Source: Rhizobiales bacterium GAS188 (GTDB lineage: Bacteria; Pseudomonadota; Alphaproteobacteria; Rhizobiales; Beijerinckiaceae). Taken from it: a stretch of 64,000 bases of DNA. The first letter of the stretch is position 1; each line of letters begins with the position of its first letter. A model generated the notes under the pieces. That model was not told where the DNA came from. It saw nothing but the letters and a program-made list of their open reading frames with translations, and did no database searches. Shown piece after piece: positions 43,054 to 52,556 of this stretch. A program made the position numbers and the translations under genes. Where the stretch lies: the NCBI GenBank assembly GCA_900104855.1, contig FNSS01000003.1, forward strand, positions 272,534-336,533, given 5' to 3'.

Positions 43054-43860
43054 TCAGTCGAACAGCGAAACCGATGCCGGCAGTTTCCACTTCTCGATGA
43101 TCTTCTTGTAGCTGCCGTCGGCGACGATCTCCTTGAGCGCGGCCTTGATGGCGCCCTGCATCGCCGTGTCGCCCTTGCGCGCCGCCATGCCGATCTGCGT
43201 GTTCGATTCGAATTCGGGACCAGCGACCTTGTAGACATCCGGGAGCTGCGTCATCATCTCGACCGCGCCGGGCGTCGAGTCGAAGAAGGCGTCGGCGCGG
43301 CCCTGGCGGACGCTCAGCGCGGAGTCCTGGGCGGTCGGCAAGGTCTGCACCGTCACCGCCGCGAGGCCGGCATCCTTGCAGCGCTTGTCGTCCTGGCGCG
43401 CATAGGTCTCCTCGATCGCGCCGAGCGTGACGGCGACTGTCTTGCCACACAGCGAGTTGTCCCTGCCCGTGATCTTGGCGGGGTTAGCCGCCTGCACGAC
43501 AACCTGGTTGCCGATCTTCAGATAGGGGATGAAGTCGACCTGCTCCGAGCGCTGCGGGTTGATGTACATCGCGGAGTTGATGATATCGAGCCGGCCGCCT
43601 TGCAGAGCCGGGATCAGTCCCTTGAAATCCATATTCATCGGTTTCGGCGCGACGCCAAGCTTTTTTCCCAGCGCCTCGATCAGGTCGATGTCGAAACCGG
43701 TGAGCTGACCATCCTTCTGGAACTCGAACGGCGCGAATGTCGCTGCCACTCCATAGGTGACGGCGCCCTTCTCGACCAGGGTGGCCGATGAGACGTCCGC
43801 GGCCGTCGCCGTGCCAGCGCACAGGCAAACGACCAAGGAGGCTGTGATTCCACGAAGCAT
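43054..43860 (-). CDS. Amino acid ABC transporter periplasmic binding protein
   Basis: A 268-aa SBP_bac_3-type protein starting at ATG 43860, where a signal peptide begins (MLRGITASLVVCLCAGTATA). Ligand-binding wording is clear: VTYGVAATFAPFEFQKDGQL, TGFDIDLIEALGKKLGV, DFKGLIPALQGGRLDIINSA and the hinge VAVTLGAIEE. It is the first gene of the minus-strand catabolic operon that runs to 34680 and is divergent from the GntR gene. The ligand is probably a polar amino acid derivative. Confidence 0.93.
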   Translation of the reverse strand: MLRGITASLVVCLCAGTATAADVSSATLVEKGAVTYGVAATFAPFEFQKDGQLTGFDIDLIEALGKKLGVAPKPMNMDFKGLIPALQGGRLDIINSAMYINPQRSEQVDFIPYLKIGNQVVVQAANPAKITGRDNSLCGKTVAVTLGAIEETYARQDDKRCKDAGLAAVTVQTLPTAQDSALSVRQGRADAFFDSTPGAVEMMTQLPDVYKVAGPEFESNTQIGMAARKGDTAMQGAIKAALKEIVADGSYKKIIEKWKLPASVSLFD

Positions 43861-44060
43861 GGCTGTTCCCTTCTCTGCGCGAGCCGATTGCTCTTTTTGC
43901 GTCAATATGTACAATCAAGAGGGCGACCGGTGTCAAGCGCCAAATTCGTGCACCAATTGCCTGTTTATCAGGCAGCGCGAAGCGAAATGGGAGCGGGACG
44001 CAACTTGAGCATTGTATCGGTTAAGTCCAAAAATACCGTTTTGCCCTCATAGAGAGGTCC

Positions 44061-45008
44061 ATGGCACGTTCGTCCAATCCCAGCCGCTATCGCCTGGCCA
44101 ATCAGATACTCGACCTCGTCCGCGACGCGCGCTTCGAGCCGGGGCACCATTTGCGCGAGCAGCAGCTTGGCGACCTTATCGGCGTCTCGCGCACCCCGAT
44201 CCGCACAGCCCTGAAGCTGCTCGCGAGCCAGGGCATCGTGGAGGCGCGACCCAATCAGGGCTTCTTCCTTCTCAAGCCGTTCGACCAGCTCCACCGCATC
44301 GAGATCGACGTTCCCTCGAGCGCCGATCACGAGCTCTATGAACGCTTGGTGCGGGACCGCCTCGCGGGCGCGATCCCGAGCTCGCTGACGCAAAGTGAGA
44401 TCGCGCGGCGCTACGATGTCGACCGCGTGATCATGCTGCGGACATTGTCGCGCCTCGCCGAGGACGGGCTCGTCACGCGCAACAAGGGGCATGGCTGGAC
44501 CTTCCTGCCCACGCTCGACACGACACTGACGCTGAGCAACAGCTACGACTTCCGGCTGACGATGGAACCTTCGATCTTCCTGCTCCAGACATTCAAACCG
44601 GATGCCGCCGCGCTCGAGCGCTCACGCCTCCAGCACGTCTATTTGGTCTCGCATCCGAATATCGCCTCCACCGATGGAGTGCAGCTTTTCGAAGCAGATG
44701 CCGCCTTTCACGAGATGTTCGCCGAATTTAGCGGTAACATCTTTTTCCTTCAGGCCATTCAGCAGCAAAATCGATTGAGGCGCCTACTCGAGTTCAGCGG
44801 CTATAAGAATAGGCGTCGCATCCGTGACTGGTGCAAGGAGCATCTTGCCATCATCGATGCGGTCCGCGGCGGCGACCTCCCCGCCGCGTCAAGATTCATG
44901 CATGAGCACCTGACGCATGCCTATGCCGCCGCGCCGGCCATCATCGATGCGAATTCCCGTGCGCCCAACCCTGGGCCTGCCAGCCGGCCAGGGCCCTTGC
45001 AGCTATAG
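44061..45008 (+). CDS. GntR-family regulator with two winged-helix segments and an FCD-like domain
   Basis: A 315-aa protein. Residues about 8-70 form a GntR winged HTH (NPSRYRLANQILDLVRDARF ... QQLGDLIGVSRTPIRTALKL ... QGIVEARPNQGFFLL). Residues about 90-150 repeat the pattern (LYERLVRDRLAGAIPSSLTQ ... SEIARRYDVDRVIMLRTLSR ... DGLVTRNKGHGWTFLP). The remainder is helical with FCD-type features (FRLTMEPSIFLLQTF, HEMFAEFSGNIFFLQAIQQQ NRLRRLL, split here). AGAGAGG precedes ATG 44061. It is divergent from the importer/catabolic operon, which it probably represses or induces in response to the imported compound. Confidence 0.85.
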   Translation: MARSSNPSRYRLANQILDLVRDARFEPGHHLREQQLGDLIGVSRTPIRTALKLLASQGIVEARPNQGFFLLKPFDQLHRIEIDVPSSADHELYERLVRDRLAGAIPSSLTQSEIARRYDVDRVIMLRTLSRLAEDGLVTRNKGHGWTFLPTLDTTLTLSNSYDFRLTMEPSIFLLQTFKPDAAALERSRLQHVYLVSHPNIASTDGVQLFEADAAFHEMFAEFSGNIFFLQAIQQQNRLRRLLEFSGYKNRRRIRDWCKEHLAIIDAVRGGDLPAASRFMHEHLTHAYAAAPAIIDANSRAPNPGPASRPGPLQL

Positions 45009-45215
45009 CGCTGCCTCGGCAGGCAGGACGGGCCACTCCATCAAAGCCGCAGGCGCTGCTCAGGCGCGCTTTCGCTCGATACTTTGGCGCTGCGCGGTGT
45101 AAGGCGATGTCCGAATCGTAACCGACGCAGGCGGTTACTTCAGCAAGCCCACGCCTCGCGCAAAGGAGCGCCTTGGCACGAGACATTTGCCAAGAGGCCC
45201 ACGGCGAATTGTCGG

Positions 45216-45986
45216 TCACCGGGGCGCGGCGCCGATCTGTGGCCGGCGATGCTCGACGGCTTCGCCATCCTCGAAGAATACCAACTCCCCCGCGACGAAC
45301 GAGACCTGCCGGCCCAAGGACAGAATCTCGCGCTCGCGCGGCGCGATCGTGTCGCGATAAGCGGGTGAGCCGAAGGCGGCGCGCGCCTCGGCGAGGGTAT
45401 CGAACCAGAGCGACTGGACCCGATCGATGGTGGCGGATCCGACCGGCCTCGCGCCCGGTAGACGAAATGACCCCTCCAGCGCATGGTCGAGCCTCCAGCC
45501 CCTGAGGCTGGCGCTGAAGCCGCTCTCGCCGAGCGCTATCTCGGTGAAACGAGAGGCCGCCTCGTCCGGGTCCCGGGGCGGCGGCGCCTCCGCCGAGCGC
45601 TCTGAGACGACGACGACCTTGACGGCGCCCGTCCCCGGCCGGACGATCCGTTCCAGCGCAGTCATGGACAAGGTGGCGTCCATATTGATGAACTTCTGCT
45701 CGTCGACACGGATGCGGTTGCGGTAGATCGTCGACGCCGAGAAATCCTCCTCGTTCGGAGCGGAGCCCGGTAGCCAGAATTCGGCCATCCCGGCATAGGG
45801 GAAGGCCTCTCCGACGGGGCCGTCCGACACTACGTGATTCTGCACGTAGCGCCGCCGATAGGCGCCGTAGCCCGGCGAGCCGGCGACGACCGGGCCGTGC
45901 ACTTCCCGCCAGTAGGTGCAAAAGTCCGCGAAGGCCATGCCGGGTCGCGGAACAAGAAACGCGATCTTCTTCAGCTGCCCTTGCAT
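45216..45986 (-). CDS. EthD-domain protein (dimeric ferredoxin-like fold)
   Basis: A 256-aa protein consistent with two tandem ferredoxin-like (dimeric alpha-beta barrel) halves. The first has IAFLVPRPGMAFADFCTYWR EVHGPVV (split here), the hallmark F-x-x-YW-x-x-HGP of EthD proteins; the second ends VSFVAGELVFFEDGEAVEHR. EthD proteins accompany oxidation of ethers and hydrophobic compounds, but their reaction is poorly defined. ATG 45986 is selected because the domain starts directly after it; the open frame continues upstream. It is the last gene of the Liv-type block. Confidence 0.75.
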   Translation of the reverse strand: MQGQLKKIAFLVPRPGMAFADFCTYWREVHGPVVAGSPGYGAYRRRYVQNHVVSDGPVGEAFPYAGMAEFWLPGSAPNEEDFSASTIYRNRIRVDEQKFINMDATLSMTALERIVRPGTGAVKVVVVSERSAEAPPPRDPDEAASRFTEIALGESGFSASLRGWRLDHALEGSFRLPGARPVGSATIDRVQSLWFDTLAEARAAFGSPAYRDTIAPREREILSLGRQVSFVAGELVFFEDGEAVEHRRPQIGAAPR

Positions 45987-46008
45987 GGCCTCCACTCCTT
46001 CGGTCGCT

Positions 46009-46794
46009 TCAACGCCCCCGGAATGTGGGCGCGCGCTTGTCGCGAAGGGCCTGCAGCCCTTCCGCGAAGTCTTCGCTGCCGGCAATGCGGATGAAGGCGT
46101 CGCGCTCCGCGTCGAGATGCCGTGCAAGGTCGCCGGCGTCGGCGTCGATCAGCGACTTGATCGCCGCGAGGGCAACGGACGGTCCCGCGGCGAGCCGCGC
46201 CGCGAAGTTCAGCGCCTCGGTCTCGATGTCTTCGGCCGGCACGACTTGCGTCACCAGGCCGAGATCCAAGGCCGCGGCGGCGTCCAAGCTCTCCGAGAGC
46301 AGGGCGAGCTCCTTCGCCTTGCGCCGTCCCACAAGGCGGGGCAGGAACCACGATGCGCCCCCGTCGATCGTCGCGCCTATCTTGGAGTAGGCAAGGGAGA
46401 AGCGCGTGCCGCTCGCGGCGATCGCGAAGTCGCAGGCCAGCATGAGGCTGACCCCGGCTCCCGCAACGGCTCCGTGCACGGCGGCGACGCTGGGCTTGCC
46501 CGAGGTCGCGAGCCGCAGAATGGCCGGATGGAACGCCGCGATCGTACGGCGCGCCACCTCGGCATGCCCCTGCGCGCCGTCGAACGTCGAGACGTCGCCG
46601 CCTGCGCAAAAGGCCCGGCCCGCGCCCGTAAGCTGGATCGCTCTTGCCGCCGGCTCGCCGTCGGCATGGCGGACGGCCTCGAACAGCGACGCCGCCAGGC
46701 CGACGTCGATGGCGTTGAGGATCTCCGGTCTGGCGAGGGTGATCGTCGCCACGCCATTGGCAATCCCGGTCAGAACCGGTTTGCGCGGCATCAC
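46009..46794 (-). CDS. Enoyl-CoA hydratase/isomerase family protein
   Basis: A crotonase-fold enzyme of 261 aa. NGVATITLARPEILNAIDVG begins the fold. The two oxyanion-hole regions are AGRAFCAGGDVSTFDGA and VHGAVAGAGVSLMLACDFAI. The catalytic Glu positions around GATIDGGASWFLPRLVGRR are partly replaced (G-A-T-I-D-G-G is the place where true hydratases usually carry Glu), so isomerase or another crotonase reaction is possible. C-terminal EDFAEGLQALRDKRAPTFRG is canonical. It is linked to the Liv-type importer genes. Confidence 0.88.
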   Translation of the reverse strand: MMPRKPVLTGIANGVATITLARPEILNAIDVGLAASLFEAVRHADGEPAARAIQLTGAGRAFCAGGDVSTFDGAQGHAEVARRTIAAFHPAILRLATSGKPSVAAVHGAVAGAGVSLMLACDFAIAASGTRFSLAYSKIGATIDGGASWFLPRLVGRRKAKELALLSESLDAAAALDLGLVTQVVPAEDIETEALNFAARLAAGPSVALAAIKSLIDADAGDLARHLDAERDAFIRIAGSEDFAEGLQALRDKRAPTFRGR

Positions 46795-46822
46795 GGCTGG
46801 CTCTCGGACCGGCGACTCGGAT

Positions 46823-47977
46823 TCACTGCGTCACCAGTGAGGAGATAACCTTGATCTTGCCCTGCTCGGCCTCGTTGATGTTGATGACGACCTGGGATTG
46901 GTTCGAATTATCGAACTTGTAGGTCTGCAGCAGCCCCTTGTACTCGAGGGTGCGCAGCGTCTCGGCGACCTTTTCAGGGTTCGTCGTCCGCGCCTTCTTC
47001 ATGGCTTCGACGATCATGTTAACGTTGTCGTAGGCCGTGATGCCGAAGGGCAGGGCGGGACCTCCCGTCGCCTTGAGGAATTCAGTCTTGAAGCCTTCGA
47101 GTTCGGGCGAGGCCGTGGTGGTAGGACCCGTCGAGATGAACACGCCGTCCAAGGAATCGCTCGCTGCCTGGATGAAAGTCGGCGACGCCCAGATGACGGC
47201 AATGCTGAGGAAAGTCGGCTTCATCTGCAGTTCGCGATATTGCTTGATCATAGAGATGCCGTCCTCGGTGAAGGCAGCGCCGACCACTGCGTCGGGATTG
47301 GAGGCGCGCACTTTGGTCAGGAGGCCATAGAAGTCAGTTGAGCCCGGATCGAAATACTCCTCGACCACGACCTTGGAGCCGAGCTTGCCGGCAGTGTCCG
47401 CGATGGCCTTGCCGGCCGCCCGGCCCCAGTCGTCGTTGCGGCCGAGATAGGCGATCGTCTTGGCGCCCTTCTGCTTGATTAGATACTCGATGGAGGGGCT
47501 GACGTTCATGATCGAGGTTAGCGTCGATCGGAAGCTGTACTTGTAGTCGGGGCCGACCACGGACGGGGCGGCGGCGACGAAGCTCATCGCGATGCGCTTG
47601 TTCTTCTCAGCAATCGGCACGACGGCGAGCGTCGTCGTGCTGGACGGGGGGGTGAAGATCACCGGGACGTTGTCCTGGCCGATGAGCTTCTCAGCGCCCC
47701 CAACCGAACGCTCCGCCTTGGATTCGTCGTCCACGTTGACGAGCTCGACCTTGTATTTGTCGCCGCCGATCTCGACGCCGCCGGCCTTGTTGAGCCGGTC
47801 AACGGCGTATTGGGCGCCGCCGAGCGACTCCTTGCCGATCGAGGCGTTGGGGCCGGACAGCGCGAAGATCGAGCCGAGTTTGAGGACTTTGGCCTGTTGA
47901 GCCCATGCCGAGGGAGTAAGGGCCGTGGCTCCGAGGAGCGCGATCGCCGCGCGACGCGTCATTCTCATCACGTTCAT
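46823..47977 (-). CDS. livK: Branched-chain amino acid-type ABC transporter binding protein
   Basis: A 384-aa periplasmic protein. ATG 47977 begins a twin-Arg-like signal peptide (MNVMRMTRRAAIALLGATAL ... AWAQQ). The mature part is of the Peripla_BP_6 type: LKLGSIFALSGPNASIGKES, GGAQYAVDRLNKAGGV, VIFTPPSSTTTLAVVPIAEK, TIAYLGRNDDWGRAAGKAIA and PFGITAYDNVNMIVEAMKKA. Such LivK-like proteins in degradative operons often bind aromatic or fatty carboxylates rather than leucine. It lies 109 bp after livF, and may have its own translation signals. Confidence 0.9.
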   Translation of the reverse strand: MNVMRMTRRAAIALLGATALTPSAWAQQAKVLKLGSIFALSGPNASIGKESLGGAQYAVDRLNKAGGVEIGGDKYKVELVNVDDESKAERSVGGAEKLIGQDNVPVIFTPPSSTTTLAVVPIAEKNKRIAMSFVAAAPSVVGPDYKYSFRSTLTSIMNVSPSIEYLIKQKGAKTIAYLGRNDDWGRAAGKAIADTAGKLGSKVVVEEYFDPGSTDFYGLLTKVRASNPDAVVGAAFTEDGISMIKQYRELQMKPTFLSIAVIWASPTFIQAASDSLDGVFISTGPTTTASPELEGFKTEFLKATGGPALPFGITAYDNVNMIVEAMKKARTTNPEKVAETLRTLEYKGLLQTYKFDNSNQSQVVININEAEQGKIKVISSLVTQ

Positions 47978-48086
47978 GTCGTTGTGCTCCGTTGGTCCAC
48001 TGTGAGGCGCTGCCCGGCCGGTGGACGGCGGACGGACAGGTTGCCTTTCAGAGTCTTCGCTGCGCGCGGCCCGTGTGCCGGGCGTG

Positions 48087-48792
<706 letters not shown>

Positions 48793-48809
<17 letters not shown>

Positions 48810-49572
48810 GCCCCAGATAGGCTTCGACGACGCGGCTGTCTCCGCGGATGTCGGCCGGCGTCCCTTCGGCGATCTTGGTTCCCTGGTCGAGTACGACGAT
48901 TCGGTCGCACAGACCCATCACCGCCGCCATGTCGTGCTCGACCAACAGCACTGTGATGCCCTTGTCGCGAATGCGGCGTACCATTTGGGCAGCATCGGCG
49001 GTCTCGCGCGGGTTCATGCCGGCGAAGGGCTCGTCCAGCAGCAGTAGGTGAGGTTTCAGGGCGAGCGCCAGCCCGATGCCCAGCAGACTCTGATGCGCGT
49101 AGACCAGGGAGCCGGCTGTCCGCTCCGCCTGCTCCTCGAGGCCCGTGAAGGCCAGGATCTCGGCGATCTCGCCGCCGATGCTGGTATGTATCGCGCGCGC
49201 CTTGGGCAGCAGGAACCAGTCCGCCCAAAAGCCCAGGGGCGCGCGGGCGAGCAGCGCGGTCTCGATGTTCTCCCTCAAGCTGAGGGCCGGGAAGATCCGC
49301 GCGCCCTGGAAGGTGCGCGCCACCCCGAGCGCCGCGATCCGGTCTGGGCGCGAGCCGCTGATGCGCTGGCCGGCGAGGCGCACCTCTCCGGCGGTCAGCG
49401 GGTAGCGGCCGGAAATCAGGTTGAAGGTCGTGGTTTTGCCGGCGCCGTTCGGCCCGATCAGGCCGAGGATCTCGCCCGCCCTCACCTGGAAGGAGACGTT
49501 GTCGACGGCCTTGATGCCGTCGAAGCGCTTTGCGATCGAATCGACGGCGAGGAGGGGCGTGTCACCGGCCAT
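48793..49572 (-). CDS. livG: Branched-chain amino acid-type ABC transporter ATPase 1
   Basis: A 259-aa LivG protein. Walker A is GPNGAGKTTTFNLISG, the LivG-specific insert GVARTFQGARIFPALSLREN follows, and the H-loop is VLLVEHDMAAVMGLCDRIVV. The signature is unusual: where LSYGQQR-like wording is expected this protein has GSLVYAHQSLLGIGLALALK, so LSGGQ is degenerate. Walker B is LLLLDEPFAGMNP. The gene overlaps livM by 11 bp and livF by 17 bp. Confidence 0.93.
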
Positions 49573-50542
49573 GGCCGCCCTCCGGCGCTACGCTTCCATC
49601 CGCCGTGCCTGGCCGGCCGGCGATCACGCGGCGCGCTGCCGCGGCGACGCCCGCTAGGCCGCGCGGTGCGAACAGCGTCACCAGGATGAGCAGGACGCCC
49701 ATCATCGCCGGCCTGTACTGGCTGGTGAAGCTCAGGAGCTCAGGCACGTAGACAAGGAATACCGCGCCCAGCAATGGCCCGGCCAGTGTGCCGACGCCAC
49801 CGACCACGACCATGACAATCATGTCGACGGAGGCGAAGAGGGTGAACTGGCTAGGCGCCAGGATGGTGAGGAAAGGCCCGAGCAGCAGGCCGCCCAGGCC
49901 GGCGACGAAGGCGGCGATGCACAGACCGATCACCTTGTTGCGCATCACCGGGATCCCGACGAACTCGGCCAAGATCTCGTCCTCGCGGGCCGCGATCAGC
50001 ATGCGCCCGGTCTTGCTGCGCACCAGGCGCCACAGCGCCACCAGGCTGGCCAACAGGACGAAGAGCGCGAGGTAGTAGAAGGCGGCCTTGGACTGGAAGC
50101 TCAGCCCCAGCAGCGGGTCGGGCGGGGGTATACCACGCAGCCCCAGGGGCCCATTGGTCACATCCTGCCAGTTGGCGATGACGAGCCTGACGATCTCGGC
50201 GAAGGCGAGCATCACCAGGATAAAGTAGGGACCGCGCAGCCGCAGCGTCAGCCGCCCGACCAACGCCGCGACGATCACCACCGCCGCGAGCGCGACCGGC
50301 GCTGCCAGCCAGAAGTCGAGGCCGTAACGCAGCCGCAGGATGCTCGACAAATAGGCGCTGATGGCGACGAAGGCGCCCTGTCCGAGGTTGATCTGGCCGA
50401 CGAAACCCAGGATGAGCCCCATGCTGAGCGCGAGGATGGCCCAGATCACGGTGAGCGTCATGAGGTAGGTCTGGTACTCGCCAAGGAGCTCCGGCACGAC
50501 GGCCATAGCGACAACGAAGATGGCGAAACCTGTCTTGCTCAT
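49562..50542 (-). CDS. livM: Branched-chain amino acid-type ABC transporter permease 2
   Basis: A 326-aa inner-membrane protein with eight or more helices (FAIFVVAMAVVPELLGEYQT, LAALSMG-like VIWAILALSMGLILGFVGQI). The family markers are GFVGQINLGQGAFVAISAYL, AREDEILAEFVGIPVMRNKV and VVVGGVGTLAGPLLGAVFLV. It overlaps livH by 4 bp (ATGA). Confidence 0.95.
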   Translation of the reverse strand: MSKTGFAIFVVAMAVVPELLGEYQTYLMTLTVIWAILALSMGLILGFVGQINLGQGAFVAISAYLSSILRLRYGLDFWLAAPVALAAVVIVAALVGRLTLRLRGPYFILVMLAFAEIVRLVIANWQDVTNGPLGLRGIPPPDPLLGLSFQSKAAFYYLALFVLLASLVALWRLVRSKTGRMLIAAREDEILAEFVGIPVMRNKVIGLCIAAFVAGLGGLLLGPFLTILAPSQFTLFASVDMIVMVVVGGVGTLAGPLLGAVFLVYVPELLSFTSQYRPAMMGVLLILVTLFAPRGLAGVAAAARRVIAGRPGTADGSVAPEGGHGR

Positions 50543-51411
50543 GGAGCGCGCCCGAACAGGCCGAAGGGGCGCACGAGCAGCACGGCGATCAGCAGAAGAA
50601 AGGTAAAGACGTCCTTGAAGGCGAAGCTGACATAGGCGCCCGAGAGGTTCTCGACGAGACCGATGGCGATACCCCCGACGATGGCGCCTGGCAGGCTGCC
50701 GAGCCCGCCGAAGATCACGATCACGAAGGCCTTCAGCAGCGGTGCGCCGCCCATCGATGGCTCGACGGCGTAGAGGGAACCGAGCAGACTGCCGGCCGCG
50801 CAGGCCATCGCGCCGGATACGGCGAAGGCAAAGGCAATGATGCGGTCGGCGTTCAGGCCGATCGCCGCGGCGCCTTCGCGGTTCTGGGCGATGGCGCGCA
50901 GTGCCTTGCCGATCTTGGTGCGATAGAGGAGCAGATAGAGTCCGGCCACGAGAAGAATCATGATGGCGATGACAACCAGGCGCCGGTTGGCCATCACGAC
51001 GTCGCCGATCTGGACGATGCCGGGGATGCCCATATCCATCTGACGAGGCGCGGTGCCCCAGATGATCACCGCTGCCTCCCGCAGAACGTAGAGCAGGCCA
51101 AGCGTCACCAGGATCACCTGCAGCTCGCCATGCAGCGACGTGTAAGAGCCGCGCATCAGCGGCCGCAGCGCGAGGTAGAACATCACCACGCTCAGGAGGG
51201 CGACGCCCGCCATGGCGAAAGGCAGCGCGACAAAAAACGGCGCGCCCGCATAGGTCATCACGGCGAACGTGAAGAAGGCGCCGATCATCAAGAGCTCGCC
51301 ATAGGCGAAGTTCACTACGCGGGCGGCGCCGAAGATCAGCGTGAAGCCTAGCGCCGAAAGCGCATAGATGCTGCCGAGCACGAGGCCGTTGGCGAGCTGC
51401 TGCGCCAGCAT
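50539..51411 (-). CDS. livH: Branched-chain amino acid-type ABC transporter permease 1
   Basis: A 290-aa LivH permease with eight predicted helices. LANGLVLGSIYALSALGFTL and IFGAARVVNFAYGELLMIGA are the N-terminal signature; AFVIVIFGGLGSLPGAIVGG is the cytoplasmic coupling region. It is the first gene of the livHMGF-K-hydratase-EthD block. A sigma70-like promoter is visible about 100 bp upstream. Confidence 0.95.
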   Translation of the reverse strand: MLAQQLANGLVLGSIYALSALGFTLIFGAARVVNFAYGELLMIGAFFTFAVMTYAGAPFFVALPFAMAGVALLSVVMFYLALRPLMRGSYTSLHGELQVILVTLGLLYVLREAAVIIWGTAPRQMDMGIPGIVQIGDVVMANRRLVVIAIMILLVAGLYLLLYRTKIGKALRAIAQNREGAAAIGLNADRIIAFAFAVSGAMACAAGSLLGSLYAVEPSMGGAPLLKAFVIVIFGGLGSLPGAIVGGIAIGLVENLSGAYVSFAFKDVFTFLLLIAVLLVRPFGLFGRAP

Positions 51412-51505
51412 CTCAGGCCGCCGACAGGTCCGATGTCATGGCGTCTATCATCAGCGGCCGCCTTCCTTGTCGCTCCCCGATCCGATCATACCCGAATTTT
51501 TTTCG

Positions 51506-51534
51506 TAATATCTACATGCTCGGTGATAAGTCAA
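51506..51534 (-). promoter_or_regulatory. Sigma70-like promoter for the Liv-type block
   Basis: On the minus strand TTGACT (51534-51529) is separated by 17 bp from ATATTA (51511-51506); a second TTGACA lies directly upstream (51540-51535). The surrounding DNA is AT-rich between two GC-rich genes. The position, about 95 bp before livH, suggests that the importer block has its own promoter, separate from the catabolic block upstream. Confidence 0.5.
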
Positions 51535-51652
51535 TGTCAAAGTTGGATATGACATGCTAAAGGCCGGACCTTGTATGCTGGCCCGACACGATAAGCCGAA
51601 AGGAATTCGGTTGCGTGTGATCCGCGTGAGCGCAATCTTCCGCTGTGGACCG

Positions 51653-52549
51653 TCAGGCGTCAGCCAAAAAGTCCTCGATCGCGGCCGCGACCTTCGCCGG
51701 GGCGTCGTGATGAAGATTGTGGCCGGTTCCAGGTATCCTCACGTGCTGTAGGCGGGGAATCATCTTCGACCGCTCATCCAGCACCTGCGGGAAGTTGACG
51801 ACGGCGTTCGGCCGCGTGTCGCTGGAGGAGATCCAGCAGACCGGCACCCGTATCTCCGACCAGATGCGCGCCCATTCGGCCATGGTATGCAGGGCGGGCA
51901 GCGACGCCTGATGGGTGGGATCGAATAGCCAACAGCGTTTGCCTGCCTCATCGACCGAACTCGAATGCTGGGCGAGGAACAGCGCCTGCCCGCCGGTTAG
52001 CCGTGGATTGGCGCGGGCGAGCCTGTGGGCCATCTGTGCCGTGTCAGCATAAGGGGCGTGCCGCCGCGCCTGCCCAGTGCGGTCGAGATAGGACCTGAGC
52101 AGAGCAGTCACGTCGACAGGAACGCGGTCGACCAGCGGTCCGAAGCCGTCGAGCGAGACGAGGTGACTCAGGCGCGCCGGCCGTAGTCCGGCGAAGACGC
52201 CGGCGACGTTGCCGCCGAGGCTGTGGCCGACGATCGGGACGGCGCGGCCCGGAAAGAGCAAGTCGACCAGGGCGGAGAGATCGGCCACGAAATCGTGGAA
52301 CCAGTATCCGGACGCCGACCATCCGGAGTGTCCGTGCCCGCGCCAATCGGGCGCGAAAACGCACCAGTCTCGCTGGAAATGGTCGATCACAAACTGGAAT
52401 GTCACCGAGCTATCCTGGGTCCCGTGCAGGAAGAGGATCGGCCGCGCTTCCGCCTGGCCCCAGCGGCGCAGATTGCAACGCAGCCCGCGGATGGTCAGGT
52501 TCTCGCAGGTCGAGGACCTTCGCCCGTCGGCATCGGTCGCGTCCATCAT
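51653..52549 (-). CDS. Alpha/beta hydrolase
   Basis: A 298-aa enzyme. PILFLHGTQDSSVTFQFVID gives the oxyanion region, PIVGHSLGGNVAGVFAG the nucleophile elbow (Ser near residue 110), and GTGHNLHHDAPAKVA the catalytic His. Relatives include C-C bond hydrolases of ring-cleavage products, epoxide hydrolases and esterases. As the final gene of the catabolic block (8 bp after the dehydrogenase gene) it probably opens or hydrolyses a pathway intermediate. No signal peptide. Confidence 0.85.
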   Translation of the reverse strand: MMDATDADGRRSSTCENLTIRGLRCNLRRWGQAEARPILFLHGTQDSSVTFQFVIDHFQRDWCVFAPDWRGHGHSGWSASGYWFHDFVADLSALVDLLFPGRAVPIVGHSLGGNVAGVFAGLRPARLSHLVSLDGFGPLVDRVPVDVTALLRSYLDRTGQARRHAPYADTAQMAHRLARANPRLTGGQALFLAQHSSSVDEAGKRCWLFDPTHQASLPALHTMAEWARIWSEIRVPVCWISSSDTRPNAVVNFPQVLDERSKMIPRLQHVRIPGTGHNLHHDAPAKVAAAIEDFLADA

Positions 52550-52556
52550 GGGCGCG

